Notes: a model not told the origin generated them from the letters alone. A stretch of DNA of 64,000 nucleotides from Sycobia sp. Sy_11 (GCA_018907035.1 JACCIC010000349.1:127501-191500); one strand, 5' to 3'. Shown: positions 22,970 through 34,548, counted from the stretch's first letter. Numbers and translations are program-made.

Positions 22970-23947
22970 TCATTCTTCGTTCTTGAAAAACGATCTCATA
23001 TCATGAGGCAGCTTCAGCAAGGCATTCGCAGTGACAAATATGTCTGAAAATCTCATAGAGTTAAAAATATCCATAGTGTCAATATCACTAAAACGTGTTT
23101 TGGCAACCGATTCTTATCCAATCTTCTTGAAATCTTTCAAGAGTAAATGTAGAAATAATATTGTGTGAATATTTGGCATAGATTCTGGTATCAGTGAAAG
23201 GACACAAAACTTCTTCCAATGTCCAGGAAAGGTAGGAGTTGAGCATTTTCATCAATATAATGCCGATGATTGATAGCAAATGAAATTAATAATAAGACTT
23301 TTCAAAAAGATATGAACTTCTAGTATGTGTGATCAGAAATATAAGAATGCAATTACTACGTAAATACAATAACTACTAGAAAATTTACAATTAGGCAGAA
23401 GAAAGTATTCTTAAATAGTCTTCATCTTCGATTCGAACAAATCTAGACACTCTAGCAAAATGATAATTAATTTTTGAAACGATTTACTCCTTCATCCAGT
23501 TTACTAACAGTAAATAATTTATAGTAAAGAATTAATTAAATGATTTTAGTCATTAATAGGTTTTGTCTTTTCCTTTAATCATCTGCTGGTCATCTTCGAA
23601 ATTACGAGTGACCGTAAGTACAAGTGATCCAACATCTCTTCCAAGATAACTGCGCTATAAGGATGATTGTCATCTGGATCATCTGTCACACATTGCTCAA
23701 AATCAAGATCAGCACACGTTTTGTAGATTTTTGGGCAATTCTTTGGTAAATCTTTTTTGTTTACTATATAACTTTTGTAAAAATATTAGGATATGAAAGT
23801 ATCCCAGTATTGTCGATCTCTAAAATTAAGATGATCCACTTGCGAAATCTAGGCATAAAATGTAAACTTGGTATCATTACAATCGCGATGAAAATTCGAA
23901 TTCGGGGCCCCCATGTTGATCTGATAACTGAAGACAAAAGGTGACAT
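22970..23947 (-). pseudogene. Broken protein-coding relic, family unknown
   Basis: Reading leftwards from ATG at 23947, one frame stays open to 23579 except for stops at 23849-23851 and 23786-23788. That is two internal stops in about 120 codons where about eight would be expected at this AT content. Coding-like pieces continue in other frames: 23483-23391 (contains RFVRIEDEDYLRIL), 23279-23088 (contains STFTLERFQEDW) and 23113-22970, which ends FFKNEE and a TGA. The last two overlap at a frameshift. The pieces are rich in acidic and aromatic residues and not repetitive. I see no catalytic motif I can name. Candidates are an endogenous large-DNA-virus gene, a transposon protein or a host pseudogene. 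A host gene with introns is less likely because of the in-frame stops. Confidence 0.45.
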
Positions 23948-24368
23948 TTTTATTTTATTAAAGAATTTTGGAATTGCCGGCGAATTGATAACTATAGGTA
24001 ACCTATGAAATGAAGGGAGGATCGTCGCCTTCTAATTCGCAGAAAATGAGTTCTAGAGTAACGTATCAATCTTTTTTTTGAAATATATTTGAGTTTGCGG
24101 ATAACTTAGGCTTAAAACAAGTTTTATAGTTGAGTAAGATTTCTCGCAGAAAGGGAGGGAGGATCATGTGTAAAACGGTTACTTAAAAATATTTGGCATA
24201 TAAACTATTTTGAATAATTTACTAAATATACATTGAATAAAAATGATTATAATGTAGTATGTAGGGAAAAGTACAAAGTACTTTGTATTCAATTGAATAC
24301 TCTTAAACATATAATAAGTCAGGCGTTAACCTTACAATATGATATCTATTATCACTAATATAAATCTA

Positions 24369-24678
24369 ATGAATAGAACCGGAAGGAGAAAGAAAATCTT
24401 ATATAATATAAGTATATCAAACTCAATCGTACATCTATCGGCCAATGATATAGAAAGGTCACTCTCAATATATTAAGCGATCAAGCCTATCAACTCTTAC
24501 GACATACTGCATGCTTCTGAAATACGTAACAGTATAAAGGCTGTAAATATATAAACTTCCATGACTAAATAGTAAATTATTTTAAGATCTATGAAAGCTG
24601 AATCTAAAAGATGAAATCATAGACCTTCTGTCTATCGAAGATATAATCAAATCCGATCCATTGCTCCGCGACAATTGA
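24369..24678 (+). pseudogene. Second coding-like relic, divergent from the first
   Basis: ATG at 24369 opens a 35-codon frame (contains VHLSANDIERSL) to TAA at 24474. The same frame reopens to 24554 (contains YDILHASEIRNSI). A different frame is coding-like at 24595-24678 (contains DEIIDLLSIEDIIKSDPLL). Low CpG and ordinary residue mix match the minus-strand relic. Product unknown. Short lengths make this weaker than the first relic. Confidence 0.3.
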
Positions 24679-24780
24679 AGTTGACGAAATTCGTGCAACG
24701 CAGAAATTCACAGAACAATCGAAACGGTACTTGGAATCGCAGATTTTTCGCTAAAATAACTAAAACTTAGTAATTATCGA

Positions 24781-24846
24781 GTGAGAGAGATAGAGACAGG
24801 GAGAGGCAGATAGACAGACACAGAAACCGAGAAAGAGAGAAGAGCT
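24781..24846. repeat. Purine-rich right flank of the island
   Basis: GA-rich with GACA and GATA units, similar to 22011-22090. It may represent the other half of a tract into which the island inserted. Confidence 0.85.
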
Positions 24847-25215
24847 GAGCTTCCGTGGCGGGAGGGACGGAGAGGAGGTCGACGCTCGTCCTCTCGGCCA
24901 GGTGGGCCGAGCGGGGCGCGCGGCGTCGGCGGAAGCTTATTGTGCCTCGCCGCCCGCGGGGGCCGAAATGGCCCCAGTCATTAAATATCCCCTATTGCGC
25001 TTATATCATTTCGGCTTTATGTTTACGTTTACGATTACAGCAGCCGCGCGCGGGCTACGGCCCATTTTCGACGACCTCCCGCCCAGCCGCCACCGCCCCG
25101 GCGTCTGTCCCTTTGTCACCTCTCTCGTCGCGAAATATAATTGAAAGCGGCCGAGCGCGAGCGAGCGAGACCTCCTGAATCGCGTTGGCGCGCCTCTATA
25201 CCTATGCGTGTACAT

Positions 25216-25218
<3 letters not shown>

Positions 25219-25281
<63 letters not shown>

Positions 25282-25451
25282 ACGATTCGATTGTTTCATC
25301 GCGTGCGTCAAATATACATATATAACGCGTGTCTGCGCGCGAGCGATCGTTCGCCTCGTGTCATTCGCCTTTCACTATCCTCACTTTTTCCCTCTTCCTC
25401 TGTCAATGTCTCTTCCTCACTCTCTCTCTCTCTCTCCCTCTCTCTCTCTCC
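25219..25451. repeat. (TA)n and (CT)n
   Basis: A 61-bp TA tract (25219-25279) and a CT tract (25420-25451). Confidence 0.97.
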
Positions 25452-25940
25452 GCGATTTTTCCCTCTACCTAGCCACGCCGCGCCGTCCGCGTATCTCTTT
25501 CGCTGTTCAGCCGGTCGATCGTCGCGTCGCGGAGAAAAGCGAAAAAAGCGCGAGGCGTAAACCGCGAGCAGAGGTATTAGTGGCCCGATTGTTCGGCTCG
25601 CGAGACATTGGCAGTCGGTCGTCGGGACTTTTTCAAAGTGCACCGGGCGCGAATCGGCGCTCGATGTGGGGTCCAGCGGAGCTGGAGGGTCGGGGCGACT
25701 TGGATAATTTAATACCGGGCCTCGTCGATTGGATTGCCACTGACAAAGCGAAGCGCGGACGCGACTTTCGGTTTTTGAGAGTGCGACCGACCGACGATCG
25801 CTGGGCGAACGTCGAGGGCCGGTCCGCGGTGGAATTTTCGTTGTTTCGTGCGTCGAATGAATCGGCAAACAAGTCGGCTCCCGCCGCGCGCTCGCCGGCG
25901 CAATATTAAATGGAGTATCACTCGAAGCGCGGTATGCATG

Positions 25941-25944
<4 letters not shown>

Positions 25945-25996
<52 letters not shown>

Positions 25997-26383
25997 ACTA
26001 TCGAATGCCCTCGCGTCTTTTGTCCATGAGCGGGTACAAAAACGCGGAAAAAATTGGTATGGGAAAAAGGGTGACGGGACAAACGATCGTGGCAAAGCGA
26101 TGCGGCTGGGCTTGCAGAGAGAAAAAACGCCTCTGTGTCACGGTGAGTTTGACTCCCCTCCCTCTCTCTCTCTCTCTCTCTTTCACTCCAGGCCCGTAGA
26201 AAAGTCAAAATAAAATGGCGAGCAGAGCAAGCAGAGACGAAACGTGGGCTGGCTCGTCTACTGAAAAGCCAGTAGGCAAAAATAGAAAATCGCTGCGGCA
26301 TTCGGTGGGACGGGCGGAATGAAAATCAGAGTCGCTTCATACATATCGCGGACGCGTAGCGCGAGGCCGAATGAGGAAGAGGC

Positions 26384-26425
<42 letters not shown>

Positions 26426-26720
26426 TCAGCGGAGGATGCTGGACGTTTGACAGCTAGAGGGGTACAGAGATCGGCGGCAAGGGGCAGGATGGAGGAATAG
26501 CAGAGGAGCGGATATAGAGGGTGGGGGAGGGGAGGGGTTATACGTATGCCTGAAATCGATAACGCCCCCGAGTCATTCGATAGTCATCGAAACGCGTTTC
26601 GCTATTTCTCTCGCTTTCTCTTATGTTCGCGCGGGGCCCAGATTGGCGGCCGCTCCATCGCCCATATACGCGCCGCGGAAGATCGCATAACTCTCTCTCT
26701 CTCTCTCTCTCCCTCTCTCA
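25945..26720. repeat. (TA)n, (CT)n, (GA)n and (CT)n
   Basis: TA at 25945-25991, CT at 26161-26183, GA at 26385-26422 and CT at 26692-26720. Confidence 0.95.
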
Positions 26721-27100
26721 CCGGCGCGTCCTCGAGGGTTGTTTCGACTATCCACCCCCCCCCTCCCATTTTCTCCTCCTTCCTCTTCCTCGCTTCACCT
26801 CCTGTGCTCGCCCGCCCTCCGCCCCTCCTCACGCTGGCATACATCGGCGCAGGACGTAGCCTGCGCGCGCGCTTCGTGTACAACAATGACAAACCGTGAA
26901 ACAATGCTGGGTGCCACTGGAAAAATTCCAAAAAAAAAAAACGCGAATAATAAAAATGAGAGCTTGCGCCCGTTCCCGCGTTCGCCTGCAGTATTCTCTC
27001 CTTCTACCCGGTGCTCCCTCCACCCCGCCTTCAGTCGTTGAACGCCGCTATACCGTACTAGTAGTAGTTGCAGTATATAGCCGCTCGTGTGCGGAGAAAC

Positions 27101-27119
27101 AAAAAAAAAAAAAAAAAAA
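27101..27119. repeat. A19 homopolymer
   Basis: Nineteen consecutive A. Confidence 0.96.
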
Positions 27120-28041
27120 GAGTGACGAGGGTGAGGCCGGGGATAGCGGGGACTCGCGAGCGCATGGGAGGAGGAGGAGGAGGAGAGGAGCGACAGAGCG
27201 CGCTCGCGCTAACCGGCGCATCAGACGGAGAGAGGAAAAAATGTAAAAGCTCCGGAGCGGGGCGCAGGGCGGCGCGGGCGCTTCGTCGTGGCACAATACG
27301 CCGCTATGAATGCCTATTATATTTATCTGTAACAGGCGTTCTGTAAAGCAAATAACACACGAACTCTCCCCCGCTCCACCCCTCTCTCTCTCACTCCTCC
27401 TCCCCTTTCTATCTCTCTTGTAACGCAAAAAAAAAAAAGAATAGGAGAAAAATCGAGTCGCCCAACCACCCGCTCGCGCGCGCGGCCCGAGCGAGGGCGA
27501 CGAACGGGAGGGGGGGAGGGTGCAAATTCAGCCTTTTCTCGCGAATGGCGAATGAATTTTTTTATTGTATTTTTTTTCATTTTTCTTTTTCTTTCTTTTT
27601 TTTGAAAAATGTCCCGTTTCTCTCGGGCTTTATCTTCTATTCTCTATACCGTTTTTATACGTTCGCCCTCGAAAAACGTCTTGTTTTCGTAACAATTGAC
27701 GTGTACATATCTTATATATATATATATAAGTGTTACAATTACCACCCTCGAGGAATGCGTATAGGTTATCTTCTGGAAAAACCCCCGTTGCCGGCCGACC
27801 GCGTAAACGCGCTTGCGTTCGGAAAATATGCGCAGCGTCCCGGTGGCCAGGGTATTGCGTGTTTACGAATGAAATAATGCGCGGGAGTGCGCATATTTGT
27901 GTGTGTGTGTGTGTGAGTGCGTGTGCAGGCGCGTGACGAAGCGACGCTATACTCTCCGCGCGACGACGCGCCTGAAGCTATCCGTGACACGCTCGCGCGC
28001 GTACTTATTATCGTCTCTCTCTTTTTCTGAGCACCCGCCTC

Positions 28042-28044
<3 letters not shown>

Positions 28045-28084
<40 letters not shown>

Positions 28085-28301
28085 GTATCGCAGGTTATCG
28101 GACTTGCAGATCCATATAGCGCGGCCATCAGCGCCTCGTGCCCGTAGCGTCGGCGGACGCGTCGAGCCGAGTCGTCGTCGCGCGACTTCAGACCCGTTCG
28201 GAAGCCGCGATCGCTTATCGAGCCGAGGCGAGAAAATAAACCGTTCTGTCAAGATGTTCAATCTTATCTGTTTGAGGATTGAATTAGGCAGCTCCCCCCC
28301 C

Positions 28302-28339
<38 letters not shown>

Positions 28340-28340
28340 T
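28045..28340. repeat. Two (CT)n tracts
   Basis: CT at 28045-28081, followed by an acceptor-like CGCAG, and CT at 28294-28340 after a C run. Confidence 0.95.
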
Positions 28341-28479
28341 GAACTCTCGAGAGCCCCTTGGACTACATATAATATAAGTGCGCTCCATTCGTTGTCGCAC
28401 GTTTCGAGAGGCGGAAGGTGTAATCGGACTCGATATTTATCAATTCATGTGGACATTACATTGGAATTTTCGGCTTATA

Positions 28480-28563
28480 CACGGATTTGAGGCGTTTAGA
28501 TCTGAGATTTATTAATTGTCTCGGCTAATTAATTAGGCTCTTCAAATTTATTTTTATCTCGCT

Positions 28564-28622
<59 letters not shown>

Positions 28623-29440
28623 GGGTGGATTTTATCAGGCATGCTCAAATAAATCGTAAATGGCAATTCTCTATGATAAAGTAATTCAGTATAAGCTGTC
28701 TAAATACAAAATATATAAAGAAATAATACTTGAGATAACGCTTGTAATATTCTACGTTATATAGAGCCGACAATATTTTCCTAATGTAAATTCAGCACTT
28801 TTGCACTAAGTCACTATTTACGCATGTGGTTATCAGTCTACATTTAATCTTATTAAAAATGCTAATTGGTCAAGGCCGATAGAAATCATATGTAAATATG
28901 AGCAAGGGAATATTTTAAAAATAATATTTTTGTTTGAACATTCATGTTTAATATCTAAGATTTATTTTAGCCTTGCCAATGTTTGCCAGACGCCTGCTGA
29001 TTCTTACGCATCTGTATTTTATTTTATTTTTTTTCATCGTGTTTTTTTTTCTCCAATTTTTTCCCATTTAATTTATGATTTATTCGTGAAGAACGACGTC
29101 AGCTTGAGAATTTACGATTTTTTAAAGCAGTTCGGGACGTTGTTCAGGGGTTTTCTGCGCAGATGGAACTCTTTTGACGTTTATTTCTGTGTCATGTTCT
29201 TCGTTGTTTTATTAAAACAGATTAACATCAAATGATACATTGCAAACAAAAAAAAAAAACACAAAGTTAAAGATACTATGGTAAAATACGTAAATGAAAT
29301 AACTGAGAGATTAACCTCGTGCGATTATAGTTGAAAACTGCTTAAGCCGAATCACAAATATTATCAGCTTCTTAAGGAGGCGCACAGTGACTGTACGGTT
29401 AGCCGCGGAAGGGGATGATTTTTCACCGAGAAATTTATTA
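28480..29440. other. AT-rich gap
   Basis: AT-rich unique DNA. The 101-codon plus frame at 28930-29235 is Phe-rich because the strand is T-rich. No domain is recognisable, so I treat it as probably non-coding. Confidence 0.5.
28567..28619. repeat. (TA)n
   Basis: A 53-bp TA tract. Confidence 0.97.
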
Positions 29441-29683
29441 CTCGGACATTTGGACGTGCAACGCGAGCAGCCCGGGGTAACGATATTGCCCGGCGTCTCG
29501 CTCGAGCCGCCTTAGAAGCAGAAGACGCATTAATGCTCGACGCGCGAGCTCGCTAATCTCGAGCGAGCGACAGACGCGTCGTCGGGGAAACTGTCGAGCT
29601 CGGGAGTCGAGAGTACATCCGTTAGCGCCAGAGCTCGAAGCGAAGCACGAAACGAAAGCGCGGCCGTCGGCAGGACGAGCTAT

Positions 29684-29695
29684 GGGGGGGGGGGG
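29684..29695. repeat. G12 homopolymer
   Basis: Twelve consecutive G in CpG-rich DNA. Confidence 0.97.
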
Positions 29696-30013
29696 CGGAC
29701 GCCCGAAGACGATTGGCACTGGTTGCCCGCGTAATTGCGAACGGGGTGTAGGACAGCGCCTCGAGAATAACAGAGGGCGCGAGCGACCGCGAGCGAGTTC
29801 GCGCATACCCGGATAGGTGGTGAAAGAACGCGAAGGCTACTCGCGACCGCGCGCCCGGCTTAAGCGAAGTTAGGCGCAGAGCGCGAGAGCGACGGGCCTC
29901 GCTCACTCCCTCGGGTTCGAGTCAAAAGTGCCCCGACGGCGGTTTTACGCGTTCCTCCGCGCAGCGAGCGGGTGGACGCGGGGGCGGGGGAAGCGGGCAG
30001 GAGGAACGATCGG

Positions 30014-30017
<4 letters not shown>

Positions 30018-30082
<65 letters not shown>
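30018..30082. repeat. (GA)n with GACA units
   Basis: GA tract followed by AGAC units. Confidence 0.95.
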
Positions 30083-30689
30083 GAAAAAAAGAAGCGGTGT
30101 CGGTAGCGGCGGCAGGAGCAGCAGCGGCAGCAGCAGTCCGCTGAAGAGGAAGCAAAATGGCAAGCGCGAGAGGTGGGCGGAGGCGGGAGCAAGTGGCGCT
30201 TCTGAGCGAAATGACAGAAAATAAAGAGGAAAAGAGATACGGCGAGGCGCTCGACAGCCGCGCGGGGCAAGAGTGGCGGGCGAGGGGTAAAGAGAGGGAG
30301 AGAACGAGCGGTGGCGAGAGGGGCTTGGGGGGGAGGGGGTCGAAAGCCAGCTCCCGGCAGGGAGAAAGAGCGAAAGAGGAAGCGAGAGTGGGAGGGAGGA
30401 GATCAGCCGGCGTAGCGAGAGAGGCGCCGAGGTGTGTGCCAAAAACTATAACCTGTTGCGCGCCGCGTCCGTGGTGGCGGTGGCGGCACGAGCCCGAAAA
30501 ACGCCCCCAGCTCTCTCGCTCTCGTCCCCCTTTCCCTCGACCGCCATCCCGCGATCCTTCGCGGTAACACGCGCGCGCTCCGCTCGCAGTCACGCCATCG
30601 TACTATTTCAGCGGCGCCGCCGCTCGGCACGCGGCCCGCGCCACGAGCGACGACGGATCCGATGCAAATGATAACGTTGACAATCATGA

Positions 30690-30732
30690 TGGCAACGACA
30701 GTAATAATAATAATAATGACCACAATAATAAC

Positions 30733-30763
<31 letters not shown>

Positions 30764-30880
30764 CGACGAAATAAAATAATATAAAAGAATAAAAAACCGA
30801 GGGGTAGGAAGACAATGGCTGTTGTAAGAGAATAAGAGCTGCAATTATTAACGATATACGTTTTGGCCGTGTATGCGTAT
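30690..30880. repeat. Dispersed repeat, copy 1, with AAT-rich head
   Basis: An (AAT/AAC)-rich trinucleotide head (about 30700-30763) is followed by a conserved tail (30807-30880) that matches 62304-62370. Shared blocks include GGAAGACAAT and AGCTGCAATTATTAAC. Copy 1 has a 9-bp insertion relative to copy 2. The pattern suits a short interspersed repeat or the 3' end of a retroelement with a trinucleotide tail, read on either strand. Confidence 0.6.
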
Positions 30881-31052
30881 GTGCTTGTACATATGCGCAC
30901 CTATGAAAAATGAGGAAAAATGGCGGGGTATGAAGGGATAGAAGACTGGTTAATCAGCGAATCACGCCGCTCTCGTGACACACGAGATCTTTGCTTGGCG
31001 TACGCGCGGCAACGCATCTTTCTCCTTTACCCGCCCTCTCCTTCTCTGCCTA

Positions 31053-31054
<2 letters not shown>

Positions 31055-31107
<53 letters not shown>

Positions 31108-31543
31108 CGCCCTGTCTCGTTCTTTGTCACTATTATATGAGCGTGCCAGCTTGTTTGTCTCTGTGTGTAATACTCGATACTCGCGTGAGTTTAATCAATC
31201 AGCGGGCGCGCGTTATCAGTGCGCCGCGGGCGCGTGCATCGCGATTATATTATTGATGGTGTTTCATAATTCGGGCCGATCTACGTCATGCCCGGCGTCA
31301 TTATTACCGAGGCGTGAACTTCGGCTTTGATAAGCGCGGTGCGGCGCTCGCTCGCTCGCTGGCTGGCTGGCTCGCATTCATTGAAAGAGTCGCTGCATGT
31401 ATATATATATATCTAATGTTATGCGCGTATTTATTCGTATATATAGTATAATAAGCGGAGCAACCGTGCCTATTACAAAGTTTTCGCGGCCGGGAGCTAT
31501 TCTGTATATATACGTACGTATATATGTATCATCTACACACACG

Positions 31544-31592
<49 letters not shown>
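31055..31592. repeat. (CT)n, GCTC/GCTG tetramers and (TA)n
   Basis: CT at 31055-31104, GCTC then GCTG units at 31344-31373 and TA at 31547-31592. Confidence 0.95.
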
Positions 31593-31597
<5 letters not shown>

Positions 31598-32201
31598 CGA
31601 GCCAGAAACTGTAAAGGCGAACGAGAACGGAGCGAAAGTGTTGTTGTGAGCGCGAGGACTTGCTACGCTGCCGGTCCCGGACCGCCGCCGCCGCGTTTTC
31701 GATGCGCGTGCATAATACCCCCCTCCCCCCACAATGCGCGAGAGGAAAATGCGGCAACGCCGTCGCCGCGCTCTCCTGCCGGGCGAAGAAATTCGCCGAG
31801 CCACGGGCGAGCCGCGTTCGCAGCGTTTTCGCGTTTCTTCCCAAACCGTTGCAAGTGGCTGGCGATCGCTCCGCGAATTGGACCGCGGAGAGGGGGGGGG
31901 GGTCGGAAGCGGGGCGCGGCCGGTCGAGCCGGCGAACGAGCGAGCGTGCGTGCGAGCGGCCCCAGGATTATTGTAATGCAAATTTATATATAGCCTTTTG
32001 CCAGGTTTAAACTTTGTATCGTTCGATATAGCGATTTTATACCCCTCTATTCCCCCATTGTTGAATCCTGCCGGGCAGGAGAACTTTGTACATATGTGCA
32101 ATGAACGAACGCCGCGCCGTACAAACAGACCGGGGTATTTGTTGAGTTATAAAAGTATTAATGGCCGTTGCGCGGCATTGAGGAGCGAGGAGAAAGACAG
32201 A

Positions 32202-32281
32202 GTGTGTGTGTGTGTGTGTGTGTGTGCGCGAGCGTGATTTTATGCGCTCCCCCCTCTGTCGTTCTCTCTCTCTCTCTCTCC
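32202..32281. repeat. (GT)n and (CT)n
   Basis: GT at 32202-32228 and CT at 32263-32281. Confidence 0.94.
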
Positions 32282-32289
32282 CTCCCACT

Positions 32290-34030
32290 CTTCGAAATAC
32301 ATTTAAAGAGTCGGGAGAACAAAGATGATTTATTCTTTTATTAAAAAATAAACTCGAGCCCCCTCGGCGGGTACTCGATTATTATTAAATCTAAAAATAA
32401 AATCGGCAAAAATTTTAATAATACTGCTATCACAAGTTTTTCTATTGGTAAATTTAAAACATTGCAGTTTTTTCTGTAATCCGATTAAAGTTAAGAGACC
32501 ACTAAATTGCTTGCTTTTCATTAGCTAGCGAGACTTATAAGATAAAGTCAAGGAATATTTTTCAATTTTCATGCCCTGCTGTATTGTTTTTGTTTTTTTT
32601 TTTTTGTTTTTTTTCTTTTTTAATGCTTTTTTGTCTCCCCGATGTTTATCGTGCACATAATATGAAGCTCATAATACAAAAAGGTCGAAAAAAATTTGAA
32701 TTTTTGTAAAATTGTAATTTAAAGCTCATTGGATCGTATCCAAACTCTTAGTTCCGCAGATATTGGTACTGTTATGAAAGAAGAAAAAAACCGTTTCGTG
32801 AAGAATTGTAATGTAATGCAATTAATATAGAATTTTCGTACAAACATCTTACAGGCTGGATGAATTCCTATTTTTTTTTTTGTCATTTAGTATAGCCACG
32901 TATAAATTTTTATACCAACTATTTCTCTCTAGTTTGTCGATCCACTGCAAATTATAAAAATTGGCAGCTGACTGATTTTATGCAAAATTGGCAAGCGATT
33001 TGATTTGCGGGCAGAACATAAAGAAGTAAATTCAAAATTCTTTTCTACTATCCAAAAAAGAATTCGCTCAATGAAAAACAGAAAAATATATCGTTGACTT
33101 AGACTTTGGTATAGATGACAAGATTATTTATTGTAAAAATTTTTATAACTTTGATTCATAATTTTTAATACTCCATCTTTAATTCTTCACATGGTAAAAA
33201 AATTTATACGATCAATCTACGAATTTCAAGAAGAACGGACAATCATAAACTTTAAATTAAGATTGTACAAGAGCAAAATTTTTTTTGGTATTTATGCAAT
33301 TTCTCATTCAGACAGTGATGATGAGTGCAGTGAAAAAATTGACCTCAATGACAGTAGCACCAAATTGGCTGTGTCGACCATAAAAATGGTCGACCATGAG
33401 TACCAGGTTTTCGTAACCTTGAAACGTACTTGGCGCTAAACGTAAAAAATAGGCTTTGCAATAACGATGCAAATTTAGGATTATCCTTACCCGCGTTAGC
33501 ATAATACTGTGTAAGATCGGATCGTATCGTGTTTCTCGACATCTTAAATTTGACGATCGAGCGTCATATTTACGATCGTGCGTTAGTTTGTGCGATAATT
33601 TATGGTGAGAGGAATGTGTTAGCTGTTGGAAAGTAGCAAGGTCGAATTGATCGAATCCCGTCTGTTATGCGTCGAATTTCTTTAGATTCCGTAAGCTATT
33701 AACTACGATAATTTAAATATTATTTTACCTAAATTTTACGAATATCTACTATTTATGCAACCTAAAATCATTATCAATATTGATTGAGAATTGCTACCTA
33801 TCATGATTTCGTATAAATTTCATCAAATCCAGGCCGGATTGTCATCCCCGCTTGTGTGATAATACGTATTTGAAAGTAGAAAAATTAAAGTATTTGAAAA
33901 AAAAAAAAAATTCAACAAACGGTCGAATTTCGGGCGAGACCGCTTTAAATGAATAAATAAATCCCCTACCAAGTATCTTTAAGCGAAGCTCGTAATGTAA
34001 GCACGATCAATACACATATACCGGCGGTAC
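32290..34030. other. AT-rich, CpG-poor segment
   Basis: 32290-33370 is AT-rich and CpG-poor with T runs and frequent stops. It may be decayed transposon DNA. A perfect 9-bp-arm hairpin lies at 33373-33394. The short minus-strand frames at 33308-33542 are discussed in the findings. 33550-34030 is AT-rich unique DNA with nothing recognisable. Confidence 0.45.
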
Positions 34031-34146
34031 GCATTGTGCTCGAACGGATGTTCAATTAAAAGCAGCGCCGATCGCCGGCGGGGCATTAATCTTCAGAATA
34101 AAATCGTCACGTGTTCGCCGACGTTCGGGGACAGCGGTACACGCTA

Positions 34147-34514
34147 CGACGACGACAACAACAACAACAACAACAGCAACAGCAACAGCAACAGCATTCC
34201 TTCCGCCATCCGGGGGTGCCTGACAATGGCGCCGAGCCGTACGCGGCGCGCGCGGCAATTAGCCAAATCTGAGACAGGCTTCAACGTCTCGTTCGACGCG
34301 AGGGACAGCTGCGGGGGAGGAGGAGGGGCGGGGGGCGGAGGGTTGTTTTTAATTCTTGCGTGCGCGCGTTCTCTTCCTCCCTCCCTCCTCGTCATCCGCT
34401 CGTATTCCCTCCCTCCCCCCCCCGGGTTTTTTGCGCCGCGCCCGAGCGCGGCGTGTATTTTTATGAAATCATTGTTTCGGATGACAATGCGCCGGGATGA
34501 GCAGCGCACAATGA

Positions 34515-34546
<32 letters not shown>
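34147..34546. repeat. CAA/CAG and (CTG)n trinucleotide repeats
   Basis: GAC, CAA and CAG units at 34147-34196 and about ten CTG units at 34518-34546. Confidence 0.95.

Positions 34547-34548
<2 letters not shown>

Larger units (their letters stand above)
22100..24780. other. AT-rich island with coding relics, no microsatellites
   Basis: About 2.7 kb of AT-rich, CpG-poor DNA with no dinucleotide tracts, unlike everything around it. Broken coding-like frames lie on the minus strand (22603-23947) and plus strand (24369-24678). They diverge from an AT-rich gap of about 420 bp (23950-24368). Purine tracts bound it on both sides. This suggests inserted foreign or transposon DNA that has decayed. 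I recognise no family and do not reconstruct it. Confidence 0.55.
24850..28500. other. CpG-rich block with microsatellites
   Basis: High-GC, CpG-rich DNA from 24850 to about 27530, then mixed DNA to 28500. Several overlapping frames of 100-210 codons occur on both strands (25308-25946 minus, 25358-25909 plus). They are Arg/Ser/Pro-rich and unrecognised. A GTGAGT donor-like site at 26149 follows an ordinary-looking 48-codon frame starting at 26005, but no acceptor partner is clear. Confidence 0.4.
29440..31990. other. CpG-rich block
   Basis: CpG-rich, high-GC DNA with G runs and overlapping Arg/Ser/Pro-rich frames on both strands (29922-30593 minus is the longest). It resembles a CpG-island-like regulatory region. 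No recognised protein. Confidence 0.45.

Noticed and set aside
25308..25946. Long overlapping frames on both strands near 25.3-25.9 kb
   Set aside because: CpG-rich composition with few stops. Both strands are open at once and no domain is visible.
29922..30593. A 223-codon minus frame
   Set aside because: Ser/Leu/Pro/Arg-biased, includes GA/CT repeats and overlaps equally open frames on plus.
33480..33542. Minus-strand ATG frame ending at GCGG|GTAAGG as a first exon
   Set aside because: Only 18-20 codons, no acceptor partner or recognisable peptide, and it lies next to probable decayed transposon DNA.
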